From Stenotrophomonas maltophilia (GTDB lineage Bacteria > Pseudomonadota > Gammaproteobacteria > Xanthomonadales > Xanthomonadaceae): DNA of 64,000 nt. The notes beneath the pieces were generated by a model, which did no database searches, was not told where the DNA came from, and was given only the letters and a program-made list of their open reading frames with translations. Position numbers and translations under genes: made by a program. The stretch is from assembly GCF_002799245.1 (NCBI RefSeq), contig NZ_NEQV01000009.1:62001-126000 (forward strand). The letters run 5' to 3'. Below, one piece after another: positions 8,474 through 16,718 of this stretch. The stretch's first letter is position 1; each line of letters begins with the position of its first letter.

Positions 8474-9022
8474 TCAAAACTCTTCAAAAATAGGCTTGGT
8501 ACAGTTTTCATACAGCACCGCGCACTTCCCGCCCACATCATTCTTGCACTTGGAATGCGCCATTATCAGCGCCATTTCCGGCGTAGCACCACGCCCCAGT
8601 GCCGACATTCCACGACCAGTCTTCCCACTTGGAATGACCCAAGCCACACACTGATTTCGATACGCCAAACTGACGGAGCAATCGGCGGCACCTGTTGAAC
8701 TGCACTTCCGCAACGCCTCTTGCTCAGCCGCTAGCTGTGACCGAAGGCCGGTCGATGCTCCTGCGTCCTGAGTAGACCGGGACTCGGCGATTGCCCCCCA
8801 AGTCTTTATCCACCGCCCCGTCGGAGAGTTTGCGGGCAATTCGGAAATCCCGCCACTCGATGTGCTACTCGGTGCGCCACTTGGAATGGGTGCACAACCT
8901 TGGGCGCCCTGACCACCGATTGGGTAGTAGCCGGGAGGACAGTTCCCCTCCGCCGCAGCCGTCGCGGCTGCGCCCAGAAAAGCAAGCATCGACAAGGAGA
9001 TTACATAGCGTCGAAACCTCAT
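8474..9022 (-). CDS. DUF4189 secreted protein, array copy 2
   Basis: The start is taken at ATG 9022 (MRFRRYVIS) because a GGAGGAAG-type RBS precedes it; an upstream in-frame ATG at 9061 has none. Signal peptide (LSMLAFLGAAATAAA), then NCPPGYYPIGGQGAQGCAPI, a Ser/Gly linker, GRWIKTWGAIAES and the Cys-rich DUF4189 core (ALRKCSSTGAADCSVSLAYR, NQCVAWV), ending CAVLYENCTKPIFEEF. It lies 41 bp downstream of the large virB6 fragment at 9063-9950, which its N-terminal module accompanies. Function unknown; probably periplasmic. Confidence 0.88.
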   Translation of the reverse strand: MRFRRYVISLSMLAFLGAAATAAAEGNCPPGYYPIGGQGAQGCAPIPSGAPSSTSSGGISELPANSPTGRWIKTWGAIAESRSTQDAGASTGLRSQLAAEQEALRKCSSTGAADCSVSLAYRNQCVAWVIPSGKTGRGMSALGRGATPEMALIMAHSKCKNDVGGKCAVLYENCTKPIFEEF

Positions 9023-9062
9023 TCTCCAACTTCCTCCAATCTCTGGACCGCAATCATCCAAT

Positions 9063-9950
9063 TCAAGCTACACCCGTACCAGCGTTACCCCTAAGGCCTG
9101 GAGACTGTGTCGCGGAATCCGGGCCGACGTGCAACCTAGGGTTAGCTGCCTGCATTCCCATGGGTGAACCTCCACTTTCTCCCGCGGGGGCTTGGGGCCT
9201 GTAACTTTGCCCTCCGCCCGTCGAACCCGGCGGCTGACCATTCGGGCCCGGCGATGCTGGTACTGCACTACCACCTATCTGCGAATATGCCATGAAGCTA
9301 CCCAAGGTGCCCTGGAAGAACATGGCCGCCATTGGGGGAGCGGTCAGGATCAGGGTTGTGAGAATCAGGCCCATGCCGCCCTGCTGCATCGCCTGGCTGG
9401 TCATGCCGTCGCTGGAGGCGCCTTCGAGTAGGAACTTGTTGACCAAGGCGGTGGACCAGAACGCGGTCGAGACACGGATCACCATGTCCAGCGCGATCGA
9501 TACCATCGCTGCCAGTACCGCCATCGAGAACATCGTGCCGATGCCGTAGAACAGCCATCGCTGGAACAACTGCTTGGTCTGATCGAACAGCAGGCACAGA
9601 ATGAACAGTGGTCCCAAGCCAATGAACAAGGCCATGGCGACCTCATACAGCAGCAACATGGAACCTGCCGTCACTGCAGGTCCGCCCGTGCCCAGGCCGA
9701 TGAACCACAGCGCCCGGGTCTTGTCCGCCTGCAACCCTGGATCATTCAGGATCTTGATGCCATCAATGCTCGACAGCGCCACCTGCATCCAGGCCAAGCT
9801 CTTGTCGATCTGGTCTTCCGGCTGCTGGTCCTTGCCGGTCACCACGTGGGTGATCAGGCCTTTGACGTCCTCGTTGAGGAATTTCTGCAGGTTGCTGCCG
9901 AACATCGCCATGCTGGTGGCAACGGTGACGATCAACGCAGCACCGCACAC
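9063..9950 (-). pseudogene. virB6: N-terminally truncated virB6 (core plus tail variant 3)
   Basis: It encodes 295 residues nearly identical to full-length VirB6 from ALIV(T/S)VATSMAMFGSNLQK onward, including the membrane core (LFIGLGPLFILCLLFDQTKQ, DMVIRVSTAFWSTAL). It lacks the first ~110 residues. After GGSAVPASPGPNGQPPGS the tail diverges from other copies and ends ...LRGNAGTGVA. The open frame is intact, but the homology boundary at the 5' side is abrupt and no RBS is seen, so independent translation is doubtful. It offers several hundred bases of homology for recombination with virB6. Confidence 0.85.
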
Positions 9951-9992
9951 ATCGCGGCATCAGCATCCATCAAGAGTGAGGCTACGGGAGGA

Positions 9993-10547
9993 TCAGTACG
10001 CCTTGAAATACGGCTCCGTGCAACCGCTGTAAACAACCTTGCACGCCCCCCCCACCCCCGTAACTTGACAGTCCTTGAGAGCGCGGGCCTGAGCCACGCC
10101 CACATCAGCACCGGTATGGATCTTCGTACCACGCCCCCCACCAGCGGTAGCCGCAGCTACACACGTGTTCTTGAATGCTAGATCGATCCGACAATCACTA
10201 GCCCCCCATTGGGCGCACTGCGCGAGAGCATCCTTCTGAGCATCAGACTTGCTGAATTTTCCCATCGAAACTCCCGCATCACCTGACGCGGAGCTGGAGA
10301 GCGCGCCCCAAGTTTTGATCCAGCGACCAGTTGGCCTGGGGCCAGATTCCGCGCCCCCCCCTCCCGCTGGAATTGGCGCACAGCCAGGCGCTCTGTCATC
10401 TCCGATTGGGTACTGACCGGGCGAGCACCTACCCTCTGCCAGCACTGGTCCGGCAACAACCGATAGAGCAGCCATAGTACAAACGACTATCACGGCGCGG
10501 AAAATCGGGGCGGTCGATTGAATACCTGATCTGTAGCCGTTTCTCAT
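9993..10547 (-). CDS. DUF4189 secreted protein, array copy 3
   Basis: The protein has 184 residues. A signal peptide (VVCTMAALSVVAGPVLA) is followed by a variant hallmark RCSPGQYPIGDDRAPGCAPI, GRWIKTWGALSSS and the Cys-rich domain (ALAQCAQWGASDCRIDLAFK), ending VVYSGCTEPYFKAY. The ATG overlaps the stop of the upstream virB6 fragment by four bases (ATGA), the tightest virB6-DUF4189 coupling in the array. This supports the view that each DUF4189 gene travels with the virB6 end preceding it. Function unknown. Confidence 0.87.
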   Translation of the reverse strand: MRNGYRSGIQSTAPIFRAVIVVCTMAALSVVAGPVLAEGRCSPGQYPIGDDRAPGCAPIPAGGGGAESGPRPTGRWIKTWGALSSSASGDAGVSMGKFSKSDAQKDALAQCAQWGASDCRIDLAFKNTCVAAATAGGGRGTKIHTGADVGVAQARALKDCQVTGVGGACKVVYSGCTEPYFKAY

Positions 10548-11166
10548 CTTGAATCCTTTGCCGTGACTGCGACACCTCGCTGCCCAGTATCTTGACTTAC
10601 ACCTGAGGCCCCACTATTCACGCCTCCCATTCGACTGTAGTCAGCGCCGGAACTACCGCTACCACCATGATCATTCGATTTGGGAGCCGGCGGCGTATAC
10701 GAACCCGGCGGCTGGCCCTGTGGACCCGGCTGGCCCGCTGCCGATCCACCGATCTGGGAGTATGGCGCGAAACCACCCAAGGTGCCCTGGAAGAACATGG
10801 CCGCCATTGGGGGCGCAGTCAGAATCAAGGTCGTCAGGATCAATCCCATGCCGCCCTGCTGCATCGCCTGGCTGGTCATTTGGTCTGATCAAGCAGCAAG
10901 CACAGAATGAACAGAGGTCCCAAGCCGTTGAACCACATCGCGTGGGCCTTGTCAGCCTGCAGCTCGGAATCATTGAGAATCTTGATGCCATCGATGCTCG
11001 ACAACGCCACCTGCATCCAGGCGAGGCTCTTGTCGATTTGCATCTCCGGCTTCTCGTCCTTGCCGGTCACCACATGGGCAATCAGGCCTTTTACGTCTTC
11101 CGTTAGGGATTCATGGAGATCGCGACCGAACATTCCCAGGTTCGTCGCCACTACCACGATCGGCAA
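10544..11166 (-). pseudogene. virB6: virB6 fragment with internal deletion (tail variant 4)
   Basis: The first part (11166 to about 10876) covers ATNLGMFGRDLHESLTEDVK through LGPLFILCLLLDQTK. An internal deletion of about 80 residues then joins it, out of frame, to MTSQAMQQGGMGLILTTLIL and the C-terminus. The tail is distinct (SNDHGGSGSSGADYSRMGG) and ends next to DUF4189 copy 3. The stop of the first part overlaps the ATG of the second (ATGA), so two short peptides might still be made. Confidence 0.8.
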
Positions 11167-11235
11167 TGGTCTTCAGCACTCTTCAACATGCGATGACCAA
11201 TTCAAGAACTCTGTCGATAATTCGCCCAGCACAGC

Positions 11236-11760
11236 TCAGAAAGATTCAAATATTGGCTCAGCACAATCCGTGTACAACACCTTGCATTGCCCTCCACCGT
11301 TCTTCGCACAGTAGGAGAGAACCCGACTGGTCGCCTCCTCTCTTGAGCCGGCGACTGATATTGAAACTATTCCCTTACTGCCCGGCTCAGGGTCAGCATA
11401 TGCGACGCACTGGTTCTTGTACGTTGTATCGATCTTGCAGTCTTTCGCCCCGTGTGTCGCGCACCTAGCAAGCGCTTCTGAACCAGCTTCTCGCTTGGAG
11501 CGCCTTCCAACGGAAGCCCCCATATCGCCCGTGCTTGCCGCCCCCGCAATTGCCCCCCAAGTCTTGATCCAACGCCCAGTAGCAATAGGACCGCTCTGCA
11601 CGCCTTCAGCACCGGAGCCGGGAATAGGTGCGCATCCACCTACTCCTTGACCACCGACCGGGTATTGCCCTGGCGGACAACGCCCTTCCGCTTTCGCCTC
11701 ACCCGTCATAAACAAACATAGGAGCAAGCCGGCAGGAATGAAGGGCAATATGTATTTCAC
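11236..11760 (-). CDS. DUF4189 secreted protein, array copy 4
   Basis: The protein has 174 residues. Signal peptide (FIPAGLLLCLFMTGEAKA), hallmark RCPPGQYPVGGQGVGGCAPI, GRWIKTWGAIAGAASTGD and the Cys-rich core (ALARCATHGAKDCKIDTTYK, NQCVAYA), ending VLYTDCAEPIFESF. The N-terminal third is nearly the same as in copies 5 and 6, while the C-terminal third differs more. It lies 25 bp downstream of a virB6 tail fragment. Periplasmic localisation is expected; function unknown. Confidence 0.88.
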   Translation of the reverse strand: MKYILPFIPAGLLLCLFMTGEAKAEGRCPPGQYPVGGQGVGGCAPIPGSGAEGVQSGPIATGRWIKTWGAIAGAASTGDMGASVGRRSKREAGSEALARCATHGAKDCKIDTTYKNQCVAYADPEPGSKGIVSISVAGSREEATSRVLSYCAKNGGGQCKVLYTDCAEPIFESF

Positions 11761-11785
11761 ACTTTTACTCCGTTACGTATGGCGG

Positions 11786-12041
11786 CTATTGATTGCCGGG
11801 ATGTGCAGCTCTGAGACCGGTTTCGGCGACCCTGGTGGAATCTGACGACGGAAGAGTTGAACGTGCAGTCGCATGACGATCATGCGCACCACTGTCTTGG
11901 CCGGACTGCCCCTTCTCCGGAGCGGCCGATGTGTAGTAGCTACCCGGCGGCTGCCCATTCGGCCCCGGCGCCTGCGCCACCGGGCTGCCACCCATCTGCG
12001 AATATGCCATGAAGCCACCCAAGGTGCCCTAGAAGAACATG
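11786..12041 (-). pseudogene. virB6 3'-terminal fragment with nonsense codon (tail variant 5)
   Basis: Homology begins at MFF and continues GTLGGFMAYSQMGGSPVAQ, with the conserved Gln codon after MFF changed to TAG (12029-12031). The tail reads YYTSAAPEKGQSGQDSGAHD and ends ...AAHPGNQ. The abrupt 5' boundary falls in the same MFFQGTLG region as the fragments at 7392 and 7982. Confidence 0.78.
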
Positions 12042-12107
12042 GACACACCTGGGAATAGTCAGAATAATATTCTTCATAATCAATCACATGCCACACTTCT
12101 GTGCCAC

Positions 12108-12230
12108 ACACGTCACCCGCAATGCTCGTCGTCAGAGCCCTCATTGACGAAAATGCTCCTGCGTTATAGGGCCCGATGCGTCAGCATCTTTGACGCGCAT
12201 GCACCCCGCTTCGAGAAGAAAGCGGAAAAT
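12108..12230 (-). repeat. copy of the X-Tfi upstream/5' region inside the array
   Basis: About 110 bp match 6262-6370, the region just upstream of the XAC2610-like immunity gene. Blocks CAGAG-CCTCAT, GCTCCTGCGTT and TTGACGCGCA are in the same order. The start-like MRALTT (from 12144) parallels MRTLIT there. No immunity domain follows; the frame runs into the virB6 tail at 12041. It shows that the effector-island edge has been duplicated or recombined into the array. Confidence 0.6.
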
Positions 12231-12320
12231 AGAAATGGCCCACTTCTCAGTAGGCCACCCCTAAATAAGATGAGCAGAACTTCAGCATGCAACCAAGCCC
12301 AACCAATGCCACGAGTCACA

Positions 12321-12488
12321 TCAGCGGAAAGACTTGAACTCAGACTCACTACAGGCCGAGTAGATGGCGCTGCACTCTGTACCGTTTGCCGCCGCCTTAC
12401 GCTGACCCAGTGCATTGCGCCTAGCTGAAATCGGGGCACACTCAAGGACACCCTGAGCACCACTTACGAAATGTTGTCCTGATGGGCA
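12321..12488 (-). pseudogene. DUF4189 remnant: N-terminal hallmark fused to C-terminus
   Basis: From 12488 the minus strand reads CPSGQHFVSGAQGVLECAPI, matching the CPPGQYPIGGQGVGGCAPI hallmark. It jumps directly to a C-terminal end NGTECSAIYSACSESEFKSF before the stop at 12321-12323. Signal peptide and central domain are gone, and a stop codon precedes the Cys. It is an internally deleted cassette. The flanks 12231-12320 and 12489-12713 show nothing recognisable. Confidence 0.7.
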
Positions 12489-12713
12489 CTATCCCACGTC
12501 ATATGAGACTGAAAGAATCGGAACAGCCTCTTCTACTCCTAGCCCCATCAACGAACAAGTCCAGCTCAACGAAGAACCTTGGACGAGTTCTGCATGCTAC
12601 AGCTATGGCTGCAGCGACTATTAGAACCCCCTAATCTTCAGCTAGCCAGGCCAACCGCATATCTCAGCAACCGAATTGAAACTCGCTCGGAACGAAACGC
12701 GATCACAGTTGAT

Positions 12714-13229
12714 TCAGAACTTATCAAACAAGGGCTCACTACAGTCGGTGTACTTAACCACGCAAGATCCACCGCCATTATCTACGCAATTCTTCAGCGC
12801 CGCCTTCGCAGCAACATCTTTAGAAGCCGCCCCTGCCATCGCTATCTTCCCACCAGAACCAGACTCGGGAGCCACAAGAGCAGCACACTGATTCTTGTAG
12901 GTGAGCCCAACGGTGCAGTCCTTCGCTCCATACGCTGCGCATCGCGACTGCGCCTCAGCTATTGCTTCCGCCTTGGCACGCTTTCCAACAGAAGCGCCCA
13001 CGTCACCCGTTGCAATCGAACGAGAGATGGCCCCCCAGGTCTTTATCCAACGTCCGGTCGCTCGAGGGCTTGGAACCTCCGCACCAGCAGTTCCACCAGG
13101 AATCGGAGCGCAGCCGCCCACTCCTTGACCGCCAATCGGATACTGACCAGGCGGACAACGGCCCTCCGCATATGCCGTTATAGAGAATGCAAGCAGCAGA
13201 ACTAACAGGAGCACTTTTTCAAGTTTCAT
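12714..13229 (-). CDS. DUF4189 secreted protein, array copy 5
   Basis: The protein has 171 residues. Signal peptide (VLLLVLLLAFSITAYA), hallmark RCPPGQYPIGGQGVGGCAPI, GRWIKTWGAISRSIATGD, then AQSRCAAYGAKDCTVGLTYK and NQCAALV, ending VKYTDCSEPLFDKF. It lies 58 bp downstream of the virB6 fragment ending at 13288. It closely resembles copies 4 and 6. Function unknown; exported. Confidence 0.88.
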   Translation of the reverse strand: MKLEKVLLLVLLLAFSITAYAEGRCPPGQYPIGGQGVGGCAPIPGGTAGAEVPSPRATGRWIKTWGAISRSIATGDVGASVGKRAKAEAIAEAQSRCAAYGAKDCTVGLTYKNQCAALVAPESGSGGKIAMAGAASKDVAAKAALKNCVDNGGGSCVVKYTDCSEPLFDKF

Positions 13230-13287
13230 AGGCTTTATTCAACGATCAATGCAATTCGGGGCAACTTCATGCCAAAGGAAAGTGAAG

Positions 13288-14016
13288 CTAACGATTTGCC
13301 CCCCGAAGACCCGTCTCCTGTACTCCCTGCGCCGTGTTCTGCGGCAACGTCATGCGTGATACTCCAGCCGTTGCATCCTGAGTGCTGGTGGATACACCAG
13401 CATTGCTGGATGGCTTATCCGGCGTATAGTAACTACCCGGCGGCTGCCCATTCGGGCCCGGCGCCTGCGCCACCGGGCTGCCACCTATCTGCGAATATGC
13501 CATGAAGCTGCCCAAGGTCCCCTGGAAGAACATGGCCGCCATTGGGGGCGCAGTCAGAATCAAGGTCGTCAGGATCAATCCCATGCCGCCCTGCTGCATC
13601 GCCTGGCTGGTCATGCCGTCGCTGGAGGCGCCTTCGAGTAGGAACTTGTTGACCAAGGCGGTGGACCAGAACGCGGTCGAGACACGGATCACCATGTCCA
13701 GCGCGATCGATACCATCGCTGCCAGTACCGCCATCGAGAACATCGTGCCGATGCCATAGAACAGCCATCGCTGGAACAGCTGCTTGCTCTGATCGAACAA
13801 CAGACAAAGGATGAACAGTGGACCGAAGCCGATGAACAACGCCATCGCGACTTCATAGAGCAACAGCATCGAGCCAGCAGTCACTGCCGGGCCGCCGGTA
13901 CCCAAGCCGATGAAATGGCGCGCGTCTTGTCTTCCTGCAATGCTGGACAGCGCTATCTGAATCCAAGAAAGACTCTTGTCGATCTGCTCCTCCGGCGCCT
14001 GGTCTTTTCCGGCTAA
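13288..14016 (-). pseudogene. virB6: N-terminally truncated virB6 (tail variant 6)
   Basis: The open frame from about 14016 reads AGKDQAPEEQIDKSLSWIQ, then, after a small deletion, IGLGTGGPAVTAGSMLLLYE and the complete VirB6 membrane core, ending in a tail distinct after YYTPDKPS (NAGVSTSTQDATAG...). Upstream, EFLAENVE is a leftover of the FLNEDVKG region but is separated by a stop. It lacks the N-terminal ~150 residues of VirB6. Only TTG (13905) is available as start. Confidence 0.82.
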
Positions 14017-14060
14017 TCAGGCATTTCTACGTTTTCAGCCAGAAACTCATAAGCGCAACC

Positions 14061-14597
14061 TCAGAAGTTCTCAAACTCAGGCTCGGTGCATCCAGAATAA
14101 ATCACTTTACAGCCATCGCTCCCCTGCTTTAAGCACGCATTCACAGCCATCTTACTCGCAGCATCAACAGATGCCGCACGTGCAAACGTGGAGCCACCAA
14201 ATCTTGCATCACTGGGGGATACGAATGCTGCACATTGATTATTGAACTCCAATACCACCCTGCAATCCGTAGCCCCCCGCTGCGCGCAATTAGCAAGGGA
14301 CTCCGAAGCCGCATCCCTCTTCTTTCGCTTACCGAGAGCCACGCCGACATCGCCCCCCTTCGCTAAAGCGATGGCTCCCCAAGTCTTGATCCAACGCCCT
14401 GTCGCAACAGGCGACGCTTGGCCTGCTCCAGTGGTACCACCTGGGATGGGAGCACAGCCGCCGACTCCCTGACCACCAATTGGATACTGACCAGGAGGAC
14501 ACCTACCTTCTGCATTGGCCGTCTGTGGCAATTGGCAGGCAATGATTCCCACACCCAGCAGGATTACTGCACCTGAATAGACACGAATTGACTTCAT
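14061..14597 (-). CDS. DUF4189 secreted protein, array copy 6 (paired with full-length virB6)
   Basis: The protein has 178 residues. A signal-like segment (VILLGVGIIACQLPQTANA) precedes the hallmark RCPPGQYPIGGQGVGGCAPI, GRWIKTWGAIALAKGGDVG and SLANCAQRGATDCRVVLEFN, NQCAAFV, ending VIYSGCTEPEFENF. It begins 10 bp after the stop of intact virB6 and is therefore the copy most probably co-transcribed with the secretion system. If DUF4189 proteins work with VirB6, this is the active member; the others would be silent or alternative. Confidence 0.88.
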   Translation of the reverse strand: MKSIRVYSGAVILLGVGIIACQLPQTANAEGRCPPGQYPIGGQGVGGCAPIPGGTTGAGQASPVATGRWIKTWGAIALAKGGDVGVALGKRKKRDAASESLANCAQRGATDCRVVLEFNNQCAAFVSPSDARFGGSTFARAASVDAASKMAVNACLKQGSDGCKVIYSGCTEPEFENF

Positions 14598-14606
14598 TTC
14601 CGGCCT

Positions 14607-15767
14607 CTAGTTCGAAGCTAAGCCTTTACGGCCAGTATCAGAATTGCCTGACCCAGCTGTGGAGTTGCTGCCAGTGACTACGACATTGCTCCCAACTGAA
14701 GTCGATCCACCCGATTGACTGCCAACGCTCGCTGAAGGTTTATCCGGCGTGTAATAGCTACCCGGCGGCTGCCCATTCGGCCCCGGCGCCTGCGCCACCG
14801 GGCTGCCACCTATCTGCGAATATGCCATGAAGCTGCCCAAGGTTCCCTGGAAGAACATCGCTGCCATTGGGGGAGCGGTCAGGATCAGGGTCGTGAGGAT
14901 CAGGCCCATGCCGCCCTGCTGCATCGCCTGGCTGGTCATGCCGTCGCTGGAGGCGCCTTCGAGTAGGAACTTGTTGACCAAGGCGGTGGACCAGAACGCG
15001 GTCGAGACACGGATCACCATGTCCAGCGCGATCGATACCATCGCTGCCAGTACCGCCATCGAGAACATCGTGCCGATGCCGTAGAACAGCCATCGCTGGA
15101 ACAGCTGCTTGGTCTGGTCGAACAGCAGACACAGAATGAACAAGGGACCCAGGCCGATGAACAGCGCCAGCGCGACCTCGTAGAGCAGCAACATCGCACC
15201 AGCGGTGACCGCCGGGCCGCCCGTGCCCAGGCCGATGAACCACAGCGCCCGGGTCTTGTCCGCCTGCAACCCTGGATCATTCAGGATCTTGATGCCATCA
15301 ATGCTCGACAGCGCCACCTGCATCCAGGCCAAGCTCTTGTCGATCTGGTCTTCCGGCTGCTGGTCCTTGCCGGTCACCACGTGGGTGATCAGGCCTTTGA
15401 CGTCCTCGTTGAGGAACTTCTGCAGGTTGCTGCCGAACATCGCCATGCTGGTGGCAACGCTCACAATCAACGCCGCGCGCGCCATGTTGGTCACCAGCAC
15501 CATCATGGAGTCGCGGCTGCGGCCGGTGACGATCCGGAAGCCCTGGATCAGTACCCACAGCGTCATCAGCACCAGGGCAATGCCACCGACCCAGGACATC
15601 ATGCGCCCCATCAGGTCGATGCCGTAGTCACTGATCCTGTCGCGCAGGTAATCCATGATCAGCTTGAAGAAGACGAAATCGCCGATCGACTGGACACGCA
15701 CCGCGTAGCCCAGCAGATCCTGCAATCCGCCTGAGAAATCAAAGTTGGCCAGCCACCTGATCGTCAT
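14607..15767 (-). CDS. virB6: VirB6, inner-membrane channel component of the X-T4SS
   Basis: This is the only full-length copy (386 residues from ATG 15767, chosen because AAGGGA is 8 bases upstream; a GTG at 15773 is too close to it). Several membrane segments are visible: GGIALVLMTLWVLIQGF, VTAGAMLLLYEVALALFIGL, GPLFILCLLFD, MFSMAVLAAMVSIALDMVI, GLILTTLILTAPPMAAMFF. The last ~70 residues after the FFQGTLGSFMAYS block are a Ser/Gly/Thr-rich, low-complexity tail. VirB6 sits at the base of the inner-membrane complex and helps pass substrate. It is followed at once by DUF4189 copy 6 and preceded by virB5. Confidence 0.93.
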   Translation of the reverse strand: MTIRWLANFDFSGGLQDLLGYAVRVQSIGDFVFFKLIMDYLRDRISDYGIDLMGRMMSWVGGIALVLMTLWVLIQGFRIVTGRSRDSMMVLVTNMARAALIVSVATSMAMFGSNLQKFLNEDVKGLITHVVTGKDQQPEDQIDKSLAWMQVALSSIDGIKILNDPGLQADKTRALWFIGLGTGGPAVTAGAMLLLYEVALALFIGLGPLFILCLLFDQTKQLFQRWLFYGIGTMFSMAVLAAMVSIALDMVIRVSTAFWSTALVNKFLLEGASSDGMTSQAMQQGGMGLILTTLILTAPPMAAMFFQGTLGSFMAYSQIGGSPVAQAPGPNGQPPGSYYTPDKPSASVGSQSGGSTSVGSNVVVTGSNSTAGSGNSDTGRKGLASN

Positions 15768-15850
15768 TTCCACAATCCCTTGGTAATTCCGTTACTGCAA
15801 AGAACGCCGCATCGCTTTGCAGCGCCTATCTACGTACTAGCGGCCTGCAA

Positions 15851-16666
15851 TCATTTGACGCTGAGCGCGGTCTTCAGTGCGGTGGTCTTGACCATGTCGC
15901 TGATCAGCTGCTTGGTCGGGTCCCCCTTCAATGCGGCCTGCGCCACCACCTTCTGGTTGGCCTCCATGACCTCGATATAGGCATCATAGGATTTCATCCG
16001 TGCTTCCCAGCTCTGGGCAAGTGCGGCAATGTCATTGGCGGTGCGCAGCGATTCGCTGTCGGCACCCTGCACGGTGCCCTGATCGTTGTTGGTCAGGCGG
16101 ATCTTGAGGATGCGGGTCAAGGAGTTGTTGATGCGCGGAACGGTCTGGGTCAGGAAATCGATCGCGTCGTTGTACTTGCGGTTCTGCATCATCCGGATGT
16201 TGACGCAGATCTGCATCTGCTGCTCCTTCACATCCGCCTGCGGATTGAACACGAACACCTTGAAGGCGGACTCCAGGCTGAAGTCCAGCGCCTTGCCGCA
16301 GGTTTCAGCAACCAGATAGTTCGGCGCCACCGGCACCAGCGGCGCGCTGTCGGGCATGCCGAAGCTGTTTACCGCCGCCTGCACCTGGATCAGCGCCTGG
16401 CGATACTGTTCCAGCGTGCGGATCCAGCGGGTGTTCTGCTCGACGTACTCGGCCGCGTCCTGCGCTTTGGCCGCGTAGGCGGTCGCCTCAGTCTTGTAGG
16501 TGTTGATCTGATTGAGCAGGTGCTGGATAAGGCTGGTACCGGTCTCCTGCACGGGAATCCAGGCGCTGACATTGGCGCTGCCGAGCGTCATCATGGCTGC
16601 CACGGTCATCGCTGCAAGACGGGGCGCGCGGCGGCGGGGCGAGGAAGCTTGCTTGGTATTGTTCAT
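15851..16666 (-). CDS. virB5: VirB5, minor pilus/periplasmic component
   Basis: The start at ATG 16666 (MNNTKQASS) has GGAG 7 bases upstream; the longer frame would overlap virB4. A long basic N-terminus precedes a signal peptide (LAAMTVAAMMTLGSANVSA). The mature part is helical with IPVQETGTSLIQHLLNQINT, typical of VirB5 (coiled helical bundle, pilus tip in Agrobacterium). It lies 52 bp after virB4 and before virB6. Sequence conservation of VirB5 is generally low, so the call leans partly on position. Confidence 0.85.
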   Translation of the reverse strand: MNNTKQASSPRRRAPRLAAMTVAAMMTLGSANVSAWIPVQETGTSLIQHLLNQINTYKTEATAYAAKAQDAAEYVEQNTRWIRTLEQYRQALIQVQAAVNSFGMPDSAPLVPVAPNYLVAETCGKALDFSLESAFKVFVFNPQADVKEQQMQICVNIRMMQNRKYNDAIDFLTQTVPRINNSLTRILKIRLTNNDQGTVQGADSESLRTANDIAALAQSWEARMKSYDAYIEVMEANQKVVAQAALKGDPTKQLISDMVKTTALKTALSVK

Positions 16667-16718
16667 ATCAGTCTCCATTGATCGGAACTCGTAGTCTTCG
16701 GGCAGGCCGTCTCGCGGA

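Noticed and set aside
6646..15767. Insertion sequences or integron driving the DUF4189 array
   Set aside because: No transposase, integrase, terminal inverted repeats or attC-like sites were seen between cassettes; homology-based duplication is sufficient.
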